The notes below the pieces were generated by a model. That model ran no database searches and was not told the origin of the DNA. It saw only the letters and a list, made by a program, of their open reading frames with translations. A program made the translations under genes and the position numbers. Shown here in pieces: positions 21,713 through 29,822 of a DNA stretch of 64,000 nucleotides (the first letter of the stretch is position 1; each line of letters begins with the position of its first letter). Origin of the DNA: Deltaproteobacteria bacterium (lineage in GTDB: Bacteria; Myxococcota_A; UBA9042; PHBI01; JACKFB01). The stretch spans positions 124,001 through 188,000 of the forward strand of contig JACKFB010000006.1 of assembly GCA_020632695.1 (NCBI GenBank), read 5' to 3'.

Positions 21713-24300
21713 CCCCCGCGCGCGCTGAGCGAGCGCGACCGCTCACCAGGCCATGGGGCCCCCTGGCACAGCGCGCTCACGCGTTCGTCGAGGCGACGCC
21801 CGTGCGTCTGGGCGTGGGCGCCGGCATCGTGCTCAGCCTGCTGCCCATCGCGTGGACGCCCTGGGCCAACGGCGCCTTCCTGGCCCTCTTCGCCGTCGAG
21901 CTGACGCTGCGCTGCCTGGCCTTCCGCATGCCGCGCCTGCCGGACGAGCCGGCGGACCACCCCCGCTGGCTGGTGCTCGGCCGCCGCGCCAGCTTCCTGC
22001 TGCTCGACGCCGCCGCCCTCGCGTCGTTCCTGCCGGGGATGTTCGGGTTGCCGGGCGCCCGCTGGCTGCGCTTGTTTCGCCTGGCCCGCCTGGTCCTGCT
22101 CATCCGCTACTGGTCCACCCTCATCGGAGACCTGCGCGCCGTGCTGCTACGCCGCGAGCGCGCCCGCAAGGTCGCCCTGATGGGCGGCGTGGTGGCCCTC
22201 GTCTCCTTCTGCGGCACGGTGTTGCTGGACCACCTCACCGCCGACCACGTGGACTTCGACGGCGACGGCGTCGCCACCGCTCACGACGGACACTTCTTCG
22301 TGCGCCTCTGGTGGGCCTTCCGGCAGATCCAGGACCCGGGCAACATGCTCACCGACCCGTCGGATCTGGCCGTGGTCGCCGTGAGCCTCGGCTTGACGGT
22401 GTTCGGCCTCTTCCTGGTCAGCTTCCTCATCGGTCTGGGCACCGACGTCGTGCGCGAGGTCATCGACATCGCGTCCAACCGCCCCGCGGGCATGACGGGC
22501 CACACCATCGTCGTGGGCGTCAACCCGGCCACCCGCCCGCTGCTCCACGAGCTGATGGCGCACTACCACAAGTCGGCCATGCGCCCGCACTTCGCGGTGA
22601 TCGGCGAGTCCGAGGCGCGCCCGCACTTCCTCGACGACCCCACCATGAGCCGCGTCGTGTATCGCCACGGCCACCCGGGCGAGGAGGGGTACCTGCACCG
22701 CGTCGACGTCACCCGCTCCAAGCGCGTGCTGCTGCTGGCCGACCCCCGGTCCGCCAACCCGGACGCGGCGACCCTCGGCCTCATCCTCAGCGTGCGCTCC
22801 GGCGGGACGCCGACCGAGGTCCCGCGCGTCGCCCGCATCATGGTCGTCGCGGAGGTGCTGGACCCGGCCAACCTGGGCGCCGCGCGGGTCGCCGGCGGTG
22901 AGCACACGGTCACGGTGCCCTCTGAGCAGCTCATCGGGCTCTTCGTCGGCGCGGTCGCCCGGCAGCCGCACCTGGCGCGCCTTCTGGTCGAGCTGCTCAC
23001 CAGCCGCGGCCACGAGGTCTACAGCTACCTCTTCGGGCTCGAGATCCTGGACGCCCTGCCGCAGCCGGCGCAGTGGCCCGACTTCGAGACCCTTGCGCGC
23101 TTCGCCGGCCTCGCCTCGAGCGCCCCCTGCGTGCCCATCGCCTGGCTGACCTCCGTCGACGGTGCCGCGACGTCTGCGCTGGTCTCGCCCGAGGTGCACC
23201 TGGCCCCGGCGCCGGGCCCCGCCCCACCGCACACCGTCGGCTTCCTGGCCGTCTCGCCGAGCTTTCGCGCCACCCGCGAGGTGGCCGCCCGCGTCGCTCG
23301 CGGCCTGGCGCCCTCTCCGCCGTCCGCCCCCTGGACGGAGGCCACCGCCGCCGTGGACGCCCAACCCGAGGCCACCCTCGAGCGGGTGCTGGTCTGCGGA
23401 TTCCGAGCCGCCACCTTCGACCTGTGCGAGGCGCTGATGCTGGCGCACCCCGGCGTGGAGGTGACGCTGCTGCTGGGCGACGAGACCACGCTGGCCCACT
23501 TCACCGAGCGCCTGGCCGAGCGCGAGGTGGTGGCCGCTCGCAGCACCTCGGCGGTGACGACCGGCGTGTTCCGGCCCCACCCGGACGGCGGCTTCGTCTT
23601 CGCCCCGGACGACGGCGCCCCGGCCTGCGGGCGCCTCACGGTGCACGCCGGCGACTGGACCTCTGAGCGCGTGCTCACCCGGCTGCCGGTGAGCGGTGCC
23701 CACGTCCGCACCATGGACGCGGTCATCTACCTCGCCGCGCCCGCCCCGCGCTCGGACGGGCAGACCGCGCTCTCGGTGCTCAAGCTCGCCGAGCTGCAGG
23801 CGGGCGACGGCGGCTTTCGCCCGGGCTTTCGCGTGGTCGCGGCGGTGACCGAGACCTCGCTGCGACGTCAGCTCCAGGTGCGCTACCGCGATCGGGTGGG
23901 CGCGCAGGCGCAGATCGCGGTGTTCTCCAGCCAGGAGCTGCGCGCCTGGTTCGCCTTCCAGGCGGCGGCCGTGCCGGGCTTCCACGCGCTCTACGACGAG
24001 CTGCTGCGCCCCGGCGGAGCGGCCCTGCGCCGGCACCGGCTGCGGCCCGAGCGCCTGCCTGCCGACTGCCAGAGCTTCCCCGAGCTGGGCCGCGCGCTGC
24101 GCGCGGAGGGCCGGCTGCTCATCGCCGTCGAGTCGCCGTCGGCGCCCGGCCGCGACTCGGCGTTCCACGTGGCCCCGGCGCCCGGCGAGCCGGGCTACGA
24201 TCTGCGGCAGGTCGACGCCGCCTGGGTCATCGAGCGCGACGCGCCCCTCAGCGGCGCCCGCTCCGCTTCACCGGAGGCTCCAGAGGCACGTCCGGCCTGA
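21709..24300 (+). CDS. Six-helix cation channel with voltage-sensor-like S4 and RCK domains
   Basis: An 863-residue protein. Hydrophobic helices lie at about 35-50, 57-73, 93-112, 115-135, 155-172 and 219-245. The fourth carries R118, R121, R124, R127 and R133, an S4-like spacing. The S5-pore loop holds DFDGDGVATAHD (182-193), which matches an EF-hand-type Ca loop. The pore has QDPGNM (208-213) rather than TVGYG, like the DxGN filter of the CASTOR/POLLUX (DMI1) family. Two RCK-like Rossmann regions follow (GHTIVVGVNP near 264; RVLVCGFRAATFDL near 560). The start GTG overlaps the MBL-fold stop. Its last 53 bp overlap the convergent CRM gene. Ion selectivity cannot be read from the sequence. 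Confidence 0.75.
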   Translation: MTPARAERARPLTRPWGPLAQRAHAFVEATPVRLGVGAGIVLSLLPIAWTPWANGAFLALFAVELTLRCLAFRMPRLPDEPADHPRWLVLGRRASFLLLDAAALASFLPGMFGLPGARWLRLFRLARLVLLIRYWSTLIGDLRAVLLRRERARKVALMGGVVALVSFCGTVLLDHLTADHVDFDGDGVATAHDGHFFVRLWWAFRQIQDPGNMLTDPSDLAVVAVSLGLTVFGLFLVSFLIGLGTDVVREVIDIASNRPAGMTGHTIVVGVNPATRPLLHELMAHYHKSAMRPHFAVIGESEARPHFLDDPTMSRVVYRHGHPGEEGYLHRVDVTRSKRVLLLADPRSANPDAATLGLILSVRSGGTPTEVPRVARIMVVAEVLDPANLGAARVAGGEHTVTVPSEQLIGLFVGAVARQPHLARLLVELLTSRGHEVYSYLFGLEILDALPQPAQWPDFETLARFAGLASSAPCVPIAWLTSVDGAATSALVSPEVHLAPAPGPAPPHTVGFLAVSPSFRATREVAARVARGLAPSPPSAPWTEATAAVDAQPEATLERVLVCGFRAATFDLCEALMLAHPGVEVTLLLGDETTLAHFTERLAEREVVAARSTSAVTTGVFRPHPDGGFVFAPDDGAPACGRLTVHAGDWTSERVLTRLPVSGAHVRTMDAVIYLAAPAPRSDGQTALSVLKLAELQAGDGGFRPGFRVVAAVTETSLRRQLQVRYRDRVGAQAQIAVFSSQELRAWFAFQAAAVPGFHALYDELLRPGGAALRRHRLRPERLPADCQSFPELGRALRAEGRLLIAVESPSAPGRDSAFHVAPAPGEPGYDLRQVDAAWVIERDAPLSGARSASPEAPEARPA

Positions 24301-24934
24301 AGATCAGCGCGGTCTTCCCGATCTGCTGCACCAGCTCCGCGCCGGTGGCGAAGGCGATCTCCCGCGCCGCCGCGTGCTTGTCCACCACGGCCTGCGGCGT
24401 CAGCTTCACCTTGATGAGGCCGTGCCGCTCCACCGCCGCCCGCGCCGCCTCGACGACGTCGTCGGTAAGACCCGACTTGCCCACCAGCACCGAGGGCTCG
24501 ATCGCGTGCGCCAGCCCGCGCAGCCGCTTGCGCTCGGCTCCGCTCAGCGCAGCCCGACGCGGACCCGAGAGCAGCACCACGCCCTCGACGGGCTCGCCGT
24601 GGGCCCTGGCCAGGCCCAGGCAGGGCCGCCAATGCTCGGCCAGGGCCTCCACCGAGCGGCCGGTAGCGCCGGCCCGCGCGATGACGACCAGGACGCCTCC
24701 CGGATCGAGGGCGGTGACGGCGGCCTGGACGCGCTCGGGCACCAGGGCGCCGGCCAGGTCGGGAACCTCGACCACGGCGCCGCGCGCGGGCCCCGCGTCG
24801 ACGATCTCCGCGCCCGCCGAGCCCAGCAGGCTCTCCAGCGCCTCACGCAGCGTCGCGTCGTCCACGTCGATGATGACCGGCACGCCGGGTCCGAGCGACA
24901 GGCGTCGGATGGCGGCTCGCGCGACCTTCTGCAT
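24248..24934 (-). CDS. CRM-domain (YhbY-like) RNA-binding protein with novel N-terminal domain
   Basis: A 228-residue protein. Residues about 130-215 form a CRM domain: LSGAERKRLRGLAHAIEPSV, VGKSGLTDDVVEAARAAVER and QIGKTALIFR. This fold binds pre-ribosomal RNA in YhbY. The N-terminal 120 residues look Rossmann-like (VPVIIDVDDATLREALESLL, LDPGGVLVVIARAGATGRSV), perhaps a decayed methyltransferase; YhbY itself is only about 97 residues. The start is ATG 24934 with GGGAGG upstream; an upstream in-frame start exists but is worse placed. Its 3' end overlaps the channel gene by 53 bp. Confidence 0.8.
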   Translation of the reverse strand: MQKVARAAIRRLSLGPGVPVIIDVDDATLREALESLLGSAGAEIVDAGPARGAVVEVPDLAGALVPERVQAAVTALDPGGVLVVIARAGATGRSVEALAEHWRPCLGLARAHGEPVEGVVLLSGPRRAALSGAERKRLRGLAHAIEPSVLVGKSGLTDDVVEAARAAVERHGLIKVKLTPQAVVDKHAAAREIAFATGAELVQQIGKTALIFRPDVPLEPPVKRSGRR

Positions 24935-25033
24935 CGGGTCCTCCCGCCGCGCCACGCGGCTACGCGACGGGCCGCTGGGGCCGAGGCGGACGGCGACGTC
25001 GCCATCGACGACACGCCGCCCGCCTCGAGCCGG

Positions 25034-25107
25034 TACGCGGTACGGGATTCGAACCCATGGCCTTCGGCTCCGGAGGCCGACGCTCTATCCAGCTGAGCTA
25101 ACCGCGC
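25034..25107 (-). tRNA. tRNA-Arg (anticodon CCG)
   Basis: On the minus strand a complete cloverleaf can be drawn: acceptor GCGCGGT/ACCGCGT, D arm GCTC/GAGC, anticodon stem TCGGC/GCCGA with loop CTCCGGA (anticodon CCG), and T arm ATGGG-TTCGAAT-CCCGT. The discriminator is A. The 3' CCA is not encoded (CCG follows). It reads CGG, a common Arg codon in this GC-rich DNA. Confidence 0.95.
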
Positions 25108-25686
25108 AGAGGCGGCAGTGCCTAGCACCGCAACACCACGAGTGTCAACCAAGCGAAACGCGCCCGGCACCGAGACCGAGGCCGAGGCCGTGACCGTGAC
25201 CGAGACCGAGCCCGAGCCCGAGCCCGAGGCCGTGACCGACACCGTGACCGAGACCGAGCCCGAGCCCGAGCCCGAGGCCGTGACCGACACCGTGACCGAG
25301 ACCGAGGCCGTGACCGACACCGAGGCCGAGCCCGAGACCGGCACCGGCACCGTGACCGAGCCCGAGACCGAGACCGACCCCGACACCGAGCCCGACCCCG
25401 AGACCGACACCGACACCGGGACCGACACCGAGACCGTGACCGAGACCGAGGCCGAGGCCGAGGCCGTGACCGAGACCGACACCGACCCCGCCACCGCAAC
25501 CGCCCCACAAGCCCCAGCCCGCCAACGCCGCCCCAACCCGCCAACCGTCCAAATGTAGAGGCGCCGAATGAGGCGAGCGAGGCCGTCGCTGACGGCGGCG
25601 CGACCGAGCGCAGGCCGAGTCGGGCCCCAGGCCCGTCGCAGGCCTGACGCGAGGGAGCGACGTCGTCAGCGGCGGCCGCAGCCGAC
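25108..25686. other. Gene-free stretch between tRNA-Arg and purD
   Basis: About 580 bp. It holds a hexanucleotide array (25167-25506) and a hairpin-rich segment (25582-25690), described separately. Open frames exist on both strands only because the 6-bp unit contains no stop codon; none has a ribosome site or recognisable domain. Confidence 0.65.
25167..25506 (+). repeat. Hexanucleotide array (ACCGAG/GCCGAG/CCCGAG type), about 56 units
   Basis: Nearly uninterrupted 6-bp units with the pattern NCCGNN, mostly ACCGAG, CCCGAG, GCCGAG, GCCGTG and ACCGAC. A 48-bp block is duplicated in tandem inside it (from about 25204 and 25252). It starts 60 bp from tRNA-Arg. The same unit in inverted orientation forms the array at 41906. 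Confidence 0.9.
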
Positions 25687-25690
25687 TCAG
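25582..25690. other. Hairpin-rich segment downstream of purD
   Basis: Several inverted repeats are nested here: GCCGTC-GCT-GACGGC (25582-25596), CAGGCC-N6-GGCCTG near 25633-25651, and GAGTCGG (near 25618) pairing with CCGACTC (near 25682). It touches the purD stop. It may act in mRNA 3' end formation or as a REP-like element; there is no T-tract. Confidence 0.4.
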
Positions 25691-27021
25691 GCGGTGCCTC
25701 GGCCAACCCCGATGTCTGGGCGGTGATATGCGCCCCGATACCGGATGGCTGCTATGCCGCGATAGGCGCGGGCTCGGGCTTCGGCCACCGTGTCGCCGGC
25801 GGCGACCACGGTGAAGGTGCGGCCGCCGGTGGTGAGCAGGTCGCCGTCGAGGACGCGGACGCCGTCCTCGTACAGCGCGAGATCGGGGTCGGCATCGAAG
25901 ACGGACTCGTCCAGGGCAATGGGGGCGCCGCGGACGCGGCGGTGGGGGTAGCCCTCGCAGACCACCACGACGCTGACCCGCGGGCGTGGGTCGTGGTGCA
26001 TCGCCGCGACGGCGGAGGCGAGGTCGCCCTGGCCGCGGCAGGCCTGCAGGGCGCGGTAGAGATCACCGGACCAGGCGTGGAGCAGGGTCTGGGTCGCCGG
26101 GTCGCCGAAGCGGACGTTGTAGTCGATGGCGTATGGCTCGCCGCGACAGAGCATGAGGTCGACGAAGAGCGCTCCGCGCAGAGGGGTGTCGGCCTCCGCC
26201 ATGGCGCGCACCGTCGGGATGAGGACCCGATCGACGAGGCTGCGGTACATCGCTTCGTCCAGCGGCGGTGCCGGCGCGACCTGGCCCATCCCGCGGCTCG
26301 GCGGCCCGGTGTCGCCGACGCACAGGCGGGGATGGTTGAGCACGTGGCCCATGGGCTCGACGTGCTCGCCGTCGGTCAGCGCGAAGAGCGTGAACTCGAC
26401 GCCGTCGATGCGCTCCTCGACGACGATGCGCTCGGACTCCAGCCCGTAGATGTTGTCGACGAGGATGTCCTGGAGCGCCTGCTCGGCCTCGGCGAGCTCG
26501 TGGGTGACGCGGACGCCGCGCTCGTAGGCGATGCCGTCGACCTTGAACACCCGCGCCCAGCGCTGGGTGCGCGCCATGTGCATCGCCCGGTGCGCGTCGT
26601 CGCAGATGGCGAAGCGCGGCGTGGGGATGCCGAGGCGGCTCATCAGAAGCCGCGCGAAGGACTTGGAACCCTCGAGGCGGGCAGCGGCGCGCGTGGGGCC
26701 GAAGATGGGCAGCCCCTCGGCCTCGAAGCGATCGACGATGCCGTCGACCAGCGGCGTGTTGGGACCGACGACGCTCAGATCGTAACCCTCGAGCAGCGCG
26801 TGCTCGACCAGGCCGGGGAGGTCCTGGGTGGCCACCGGCGCGGTGGGGTAGCCGCGGCGCTCGAGCCCGGAGGTGCCCGGCGCCAGCACCACCTCGGCGA
26901 CCGACGGGCTGCGGCGCAGCGCCTCTGCGATGGCGTGGTTGCGCGCGCCACCGCCGATGACCAGCACGCGCGCACCCCCGCGCTCGCGCGCTTCGCTCGG
27001 CCGTTGCGGAGCCTCGTCCAT
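25687..27021 (-). CDS. purD: PurD-family phosphoribosylamine-glycine ligase, divergent
   Basis: A 444-residue ATP-grasp protein whose length and order match GAR synthetase (purine synthesis, PRA + glycine + ATP). Recognisable segments are VLVIGGGARNHAIAEAL, VVGPNTPLVDGIVD, ARLEGSKSFAR, VEERIDGVEFTLFAL, and the metal/ATP end YNVRFGDPATQ. Several family hallmarks differ: REHA reads RNHA, VGPE reads VGPN, and the Gly-rich ADGLAAGKGV reads VDGIAYERGV (161-170). It may be a diverged GAR synthetase or a paralogue with another amine or acid substrate. The start is uncertain: ATG 27021 gives normal length, and GTG 27081 is possible. Confidence 0.75.
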   Translation of the reverse strand: MDEAPQRPSEARERGGARVLVIGGGARNHAIAEALRRSPSVAEVVLAPGTSGLERRGYPTAPVATQDLPGLVEHALLEGYDLSVVGPNTPLVDGIVDRFEAEGLPIFGPTRAAARLEGSKSFARLLMSRLGIPTPRFAICDDAHRAMHMARTQRWARVFKVDGIAYERGVRVTHELAEAEQALQDILVDNIYGLESERIVVEERIDGVEFTLFALTDGEHVEPMGHVLNHPRLCVGDTGPPSRGMGQVAPAPPLDEAMYRSLVDRVLIPTVRAMAEADTPLRGALFVDLMLCRGEPYAIDYNVRFGDPATQTLLHAWSGDLYRALQACRGQGDLASAVAAMHHDPRPRVSVVVVCEGYPHRRVRGAPIALDESVFDADPDLALYEDGVRVLDGDLLTTGGRTFTVVAAGDTVAEARARAYRGIAAIRYRGAYHRPDIGVGRGTA

Positions 27022-27070
27022 CGCGCGAGTCCAGCGCAGTTGCGGTCGCGGCGCAAGGATGGCCGAGGGG

Positions 27071-27100
27071 CTGGCGTTCACACGACCGAGCCGCTACTTT
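27071..27100 (+). promoter_or_regulatory. Candidate leaderless promoter CTGGCG-N18-TACTTT
   Basis: TACTTT (27095-27100) ends 7 nt before the ATG at 27108, with no ribosome site. CTGGCG lies 18 bp upstream of it, as at 17498. Confidence 0.45.
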
Positions 27101-27107
27101 GTCGCCC

Positions 27108-28187
27108 ATGGATTCGCGACGCCTCCTGCAACGCCTCGTCAGCCTCTGCTTCCTCGCCGTCCTGCTCGCCGCGTGCGAGCCGACGACCAAGCAGAAGGAC
27201 GCCGACTCCTCCGACCCGGACGTCGGGTTCGCCGACGTGCCGGTGGTCATCCCCGACACCGCGCCGGGGACCGACGCCGACGCGGAGGCCGACGCGGACG
27301 CCACCACGCCGCCCGACCAGACCGGGACGCCCGACGCCGACATCGCGACCGACGCCGGTGAGGACGCCGAGCTGACGCCGGACGTCACGACACCGCCCGA
27401 CGTGAAGGTCGAGACCGACGTCGCCTGCGTGCCGGACTGCAACGGACGTGTCTGCGGCCCCGACGGCTGCGGCGGCTTGTGCGGGTTCTGCACGCATCCG
27501 CAGGTCTGCAACGAGTTCGGTCAGTGCGTGGCGATCTGCGTGACCAAGTGCGACGGAAAGGACTGCGGCCCCGACGGCTGCGGCGGTCTGTGCGGCGAGT
27601 GCTCCGAGGAGCTCGAGTGCGGCGAGGTGGACCAGCTCTGCCACGAGAAGGACTGCGTGCCGGACTGCGAGGGCAAGGTGTGCGGCAGCGACGGCTGCGG
27701 CAGCACCTGCGGTACCTGCGCGGCGCCCAAGGTCTGTGAGGCGGGCGCCTGCTTCCTGGGGCCCTGCGGGACCGTGGACGCCGAGGGCGAGTGTCAGGGC
27801 ACCGCCGCGGTCTGGTGCGAGGACCTGACCGTGCTCAAGGAGGACGACTGCGCGCTGGCCCCCGGCTACAAGTGCCAGTACAACCCGAACGCCAAGCGAT
27901 ATCAGTGCCTCCCCTACGTGTGCGAGCCGAACTGCGACGGCAAGCTCTGCGGAGACGACGGCTGCGGCGGCATCTGCGCGCCCGGCTGCAGCACCGGCTG
28001 GTCCTGTGCGGCCGGGGCGTGCAAGCCCGAACAGGGCGCGAACTGCGGGAGCATCACCAAGGCGGGACAGTGCACGGGCGACACCTTGTGGTTCTGCGCC
28101 AACAAGGTGCTCTACTCGCTGGACTGCACCGACACGGGCGAGAAGTGCAAGTGGGACCAGAGCGCGCTCGAGTTCGCCTGCCAATGA
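27108..28187 (+). CDS. Lipoprotein with CVPDCxGxxCGxDGCGG repeats
   Basis: A 359-residue lipoprotein (lipobox LAAC, Cys23). The mature N-terminus is an Asp/Ala/Thr-rich linker (about 25-110). Then come four units of the form CxPxCxGxxCGxDGCGGxCG (starting at about residues 110, 145, 187 and 275), the same family as the lipoprotein at 19473. Between the third and fourth, and after the fourth, are CxGTAAVWC- and CTGDTLWFC-type segments. It is likely an outer-membrane surface protein. Its role is unknown. Confidence 0.82.
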   Translation: MDSRRLLQRLVSLCFLAVLLAACEPTTKQKDADSSDPDVGFADVPVVIPDTAPGTDADAEADADATTPPDQTGTPDADIATDAGEDAELTPDVTTPPDVKVETDVACVPDCNGRVCGPDGCGGLCGFCTHPQVCNEFGQCVAICVTKCDGKDCGPDGCGGLCGECSEELECGEVDQLCHEKDCVPDCEGKVCGSDGCGSTCGTCAAPKVCEAGACFLGPCGTVDAEGECQGTAAVWCEDLTVLKEDDCALAPGYKCQYNPNAKRYQCLPYVCEPNCDGKLCGDDGCGGICAPGCSTGWSCAAGACKPEQGANCGSITKAGQCTGDTLWFCANKVLYSLDCTDTGEKCKWDQSALEFACQ

Positions 28188-28203
28188 CCGCCGCGGGGAC
28201 GCC

Positions 28204-28716
28204 GTGAGCGCGGAGGCCACCAAGGGCCTGGGCGTGGCCGTGCTGACGATCTCGGACACGCGCACGGAGGCCGACGACACGTCGGGAGCCCTGCTGGCCG
28301 AGCGCGCGGTGGCGGCGGGTCATCGGCTGCTCGGGCGGCGCATCGTGCGCGACGAGGCGGCGCTGATTCGCGAGGCGCTGGCCGAGCTGGTCATCGACGA
28401 GCAGGTCGACGTGGTGCTCGCCACCGGCGGCACGGGGGTGACCCTGCGCGACGTGACGCCCGAGGTGGTCGAGGCGATGTGCGACAAGCTGATCCCCGGC
28501 TTCGGCGAGCTGTTCCGCTGGCTGAGCTTCCGTGACATCGGGACCTCGACGATCCAGTCGCGGGCCACGGCGGGCGTGGCCGAGGGCACGCTCATCTTCG
28601 CGCTGCCGGGCTCCACGAACGCGTGCAGGACCGCCTGGGACGAGATCCTGCGTTCGCAGCTCGACATCGACCACCGGCCCTGCAACTTCGCCGAGCTGCT
28701 GCCGCGCATGCGCTGA
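28204..28716 (+). CDS. moaB: Molybdenum cofactor protein MoaB/MogA (molybdopterin adenylyltransferase)
   Basis: A 170-residue protein of the MoaB/MogA family, which adenylylates molybdopterin before metal insertion. The family signature is VLTISDTRTEADDTSG at the N-terminus, LATGGTGVTLRDVTPEV in the nucleotide-binding region, and LIFALPGSTNA near the C-terminus. Its length fits MoaB. The start GTG lies 16 bp after the previous stop. No other cofactor genes are nearby. It converges on the next gene with a 12-bp gap. Confidence 0.93.
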   Translation: MSAEATKGLGVAVLTISDTRTEADDTSGALLAERAVAAGHRLLGRRIVRDEAALIREALAELVIDEQVDVVLATGGTGVTLRDVTPEVVEAMCDKLIPGFGELFRWLSFRDIGTSTIQSRATAGVAEGTLIFALPGSTNACRTAWDEILRSQLDIDHRPCNFAELLPRMR

Positions 28717-28728
28717 CACGCGCGGCGC

Positions 28729-29772
28729 TCAGGCGCGCAGGAGCTCGTGGATGATGCGCAGGGCGGGGACCTCGCGGCAGATGACCGAGATGGCCATCAC
28801 GATCGGCACACTGATGAACGCGCCGGCGACGCCCCACAGGAAGCCCCAGAGGAGCAGCGCGAAGAGCACGGCGAAGAAGTTGAGGTTGAGGCTGTCGCCG
28901 AAGAGCTTGGGCTCGATGAGGTTTCCGAAGAGGAAGGGCACGGCGATGATCGAGACGGTGCCAGCGACCGCGTAGCCCGTGCTGCCGGCGTGCAGCAGCC
29001 AGAGGATCGCCACACCGGGGGCGGCGGCGAGCGCCGGCCCCACGGTGGGGATGTAGTTGAGGAAGAAGCCGAGGAAGCCCCAGAGCACGGCGAAGTCGAC
29101 GCCGAACACGCTGAGGACGGCGAAGAGGCTGATCCCGAAGGCTACCGAGAGGCCGGTCTTGAGGGCCATGTAGGTCTGGATGCCCGAGTCGATGGCGGCG
29201 ATGACCCGGGTGGCCTCCTCGCCCCGGCCGGTGGCGCTGCTGGCGGCGCGGCGCAGGCGCTCGTCGACGCGCTTGCGGGCGATGATGAGCGCGACCGTGA
29301 TGAGCAGCACCAGGGTGAAGTCGGCGAGCCCGCCCACCCCGGCGCGGGCCAGGGCGCCGATGCTGTTGACCATCGAGTCGACCGGGACGAGCTGGCTCCA
29401 GAACGAGGTGTCGTCCACACGCAGGCGGGCGGCGATCTCCTCGGGCAGCGAGAGCTCCTCGAGGTAGCCCTGGAGCAGCTCGAGGTAGCGCGGGAGCCGG
29501 ACGCTGAACTGCTCGAGGGTGCCGACGGCGATGGCCACCATCGTCCCCATCGACACGAAGATGAGGCTGACCACGGTGAGGGCCCCGAGCCAACGCGGGA
29601 CGCGGAAGCGCTGGAGGCCCCGCACCAGGGGCTCGACGGCGAAGGCGGCGAGCAGGGCCACCGCGAAGGGCAGGATCACCGGACGCGCCAGGGCGAGTGC
29701 GGCGCCGAATCCGAGCGCAGCGATGAAGCCCAGAAGGGCGGTGTTCAGCTTGAGGAGCTGCGGCTCGGTCAC
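28729..29772 (-). CDS. AI-2E family membrane transporter
   Basis: A 347-residue integral membrane protein of the AI-2 exporter / TqsA family. The N-terminal helix pair (about 10-45), a central amphipathic region with the PRYLELL pattern, and the C-terminal block of helices with GFFLNYIPTVGPALAA and FLFGNLIEPKLFGDSL (the family's NxIPxxGP and NxIxPxxxG signatures) are all present. Members export small molecules or act as Na+/H+ antiporters; the substrate here is unknown. The start is GTG. It lies 50 bp downstream of the hydrolase, probably in the same transcript. Confidence 0.9.
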   Translation of the reverse strand: MTEPQLLKLNTALLGFIAALGFGAALALARPVILPFAVALLAAFAVEPLVRGLQRFRVPRWLGALTVVSLIFVSMGTMVAIAVGTLEQFSVRLPRYLELLQGYLEELSLPEEIAARLRVDDTSFWSQLVPVDSMVNSIGALARAGVGGLADFTLVLLITVALIIARKRVDERLRRAASSATGRGEEATRVIAAIDSGIQTYMALKTGLSVAFGISLFAVLSVFGVDFAVLWGFLGFFLNYIPTVGPALAAAPGVAILWLLHAGSTGYAVAGTVSIIAVPFLFGNLIEPKLFGDSLNLNFFAVLFALLLWGFLWGVAGAFISVPIVMAISVICREVPALRIIHELLRA

Positions 29773-29822
29773 GGGTCCACCGGTGGGGTCGGGCGCACCT
29801 TGCGCCGCCCGAGTCGGCGCTG

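Noticed and set aside
24935..25033. Terminator for the tRNA in the CGAGGCG/CGCCTCG pair (about 24983-25029)
   Set aside because: The stem is only 7 bp around a loop of more than 30 nt and has no T-run; chance is likely in this GC content.
25167..25506. CRISPR array
   Set aside because: Units are 6 bp without unique spacers, and no cas genes are in the window.
25118..25558. The hexanucleotide array as a gene for a Thr-Glu/Pro-Glu repeat protein
   Set aside because: A 6-bp repeat without stops is open in all frames. There is no ribosome site, signal peptide or flanking domain on either strand.
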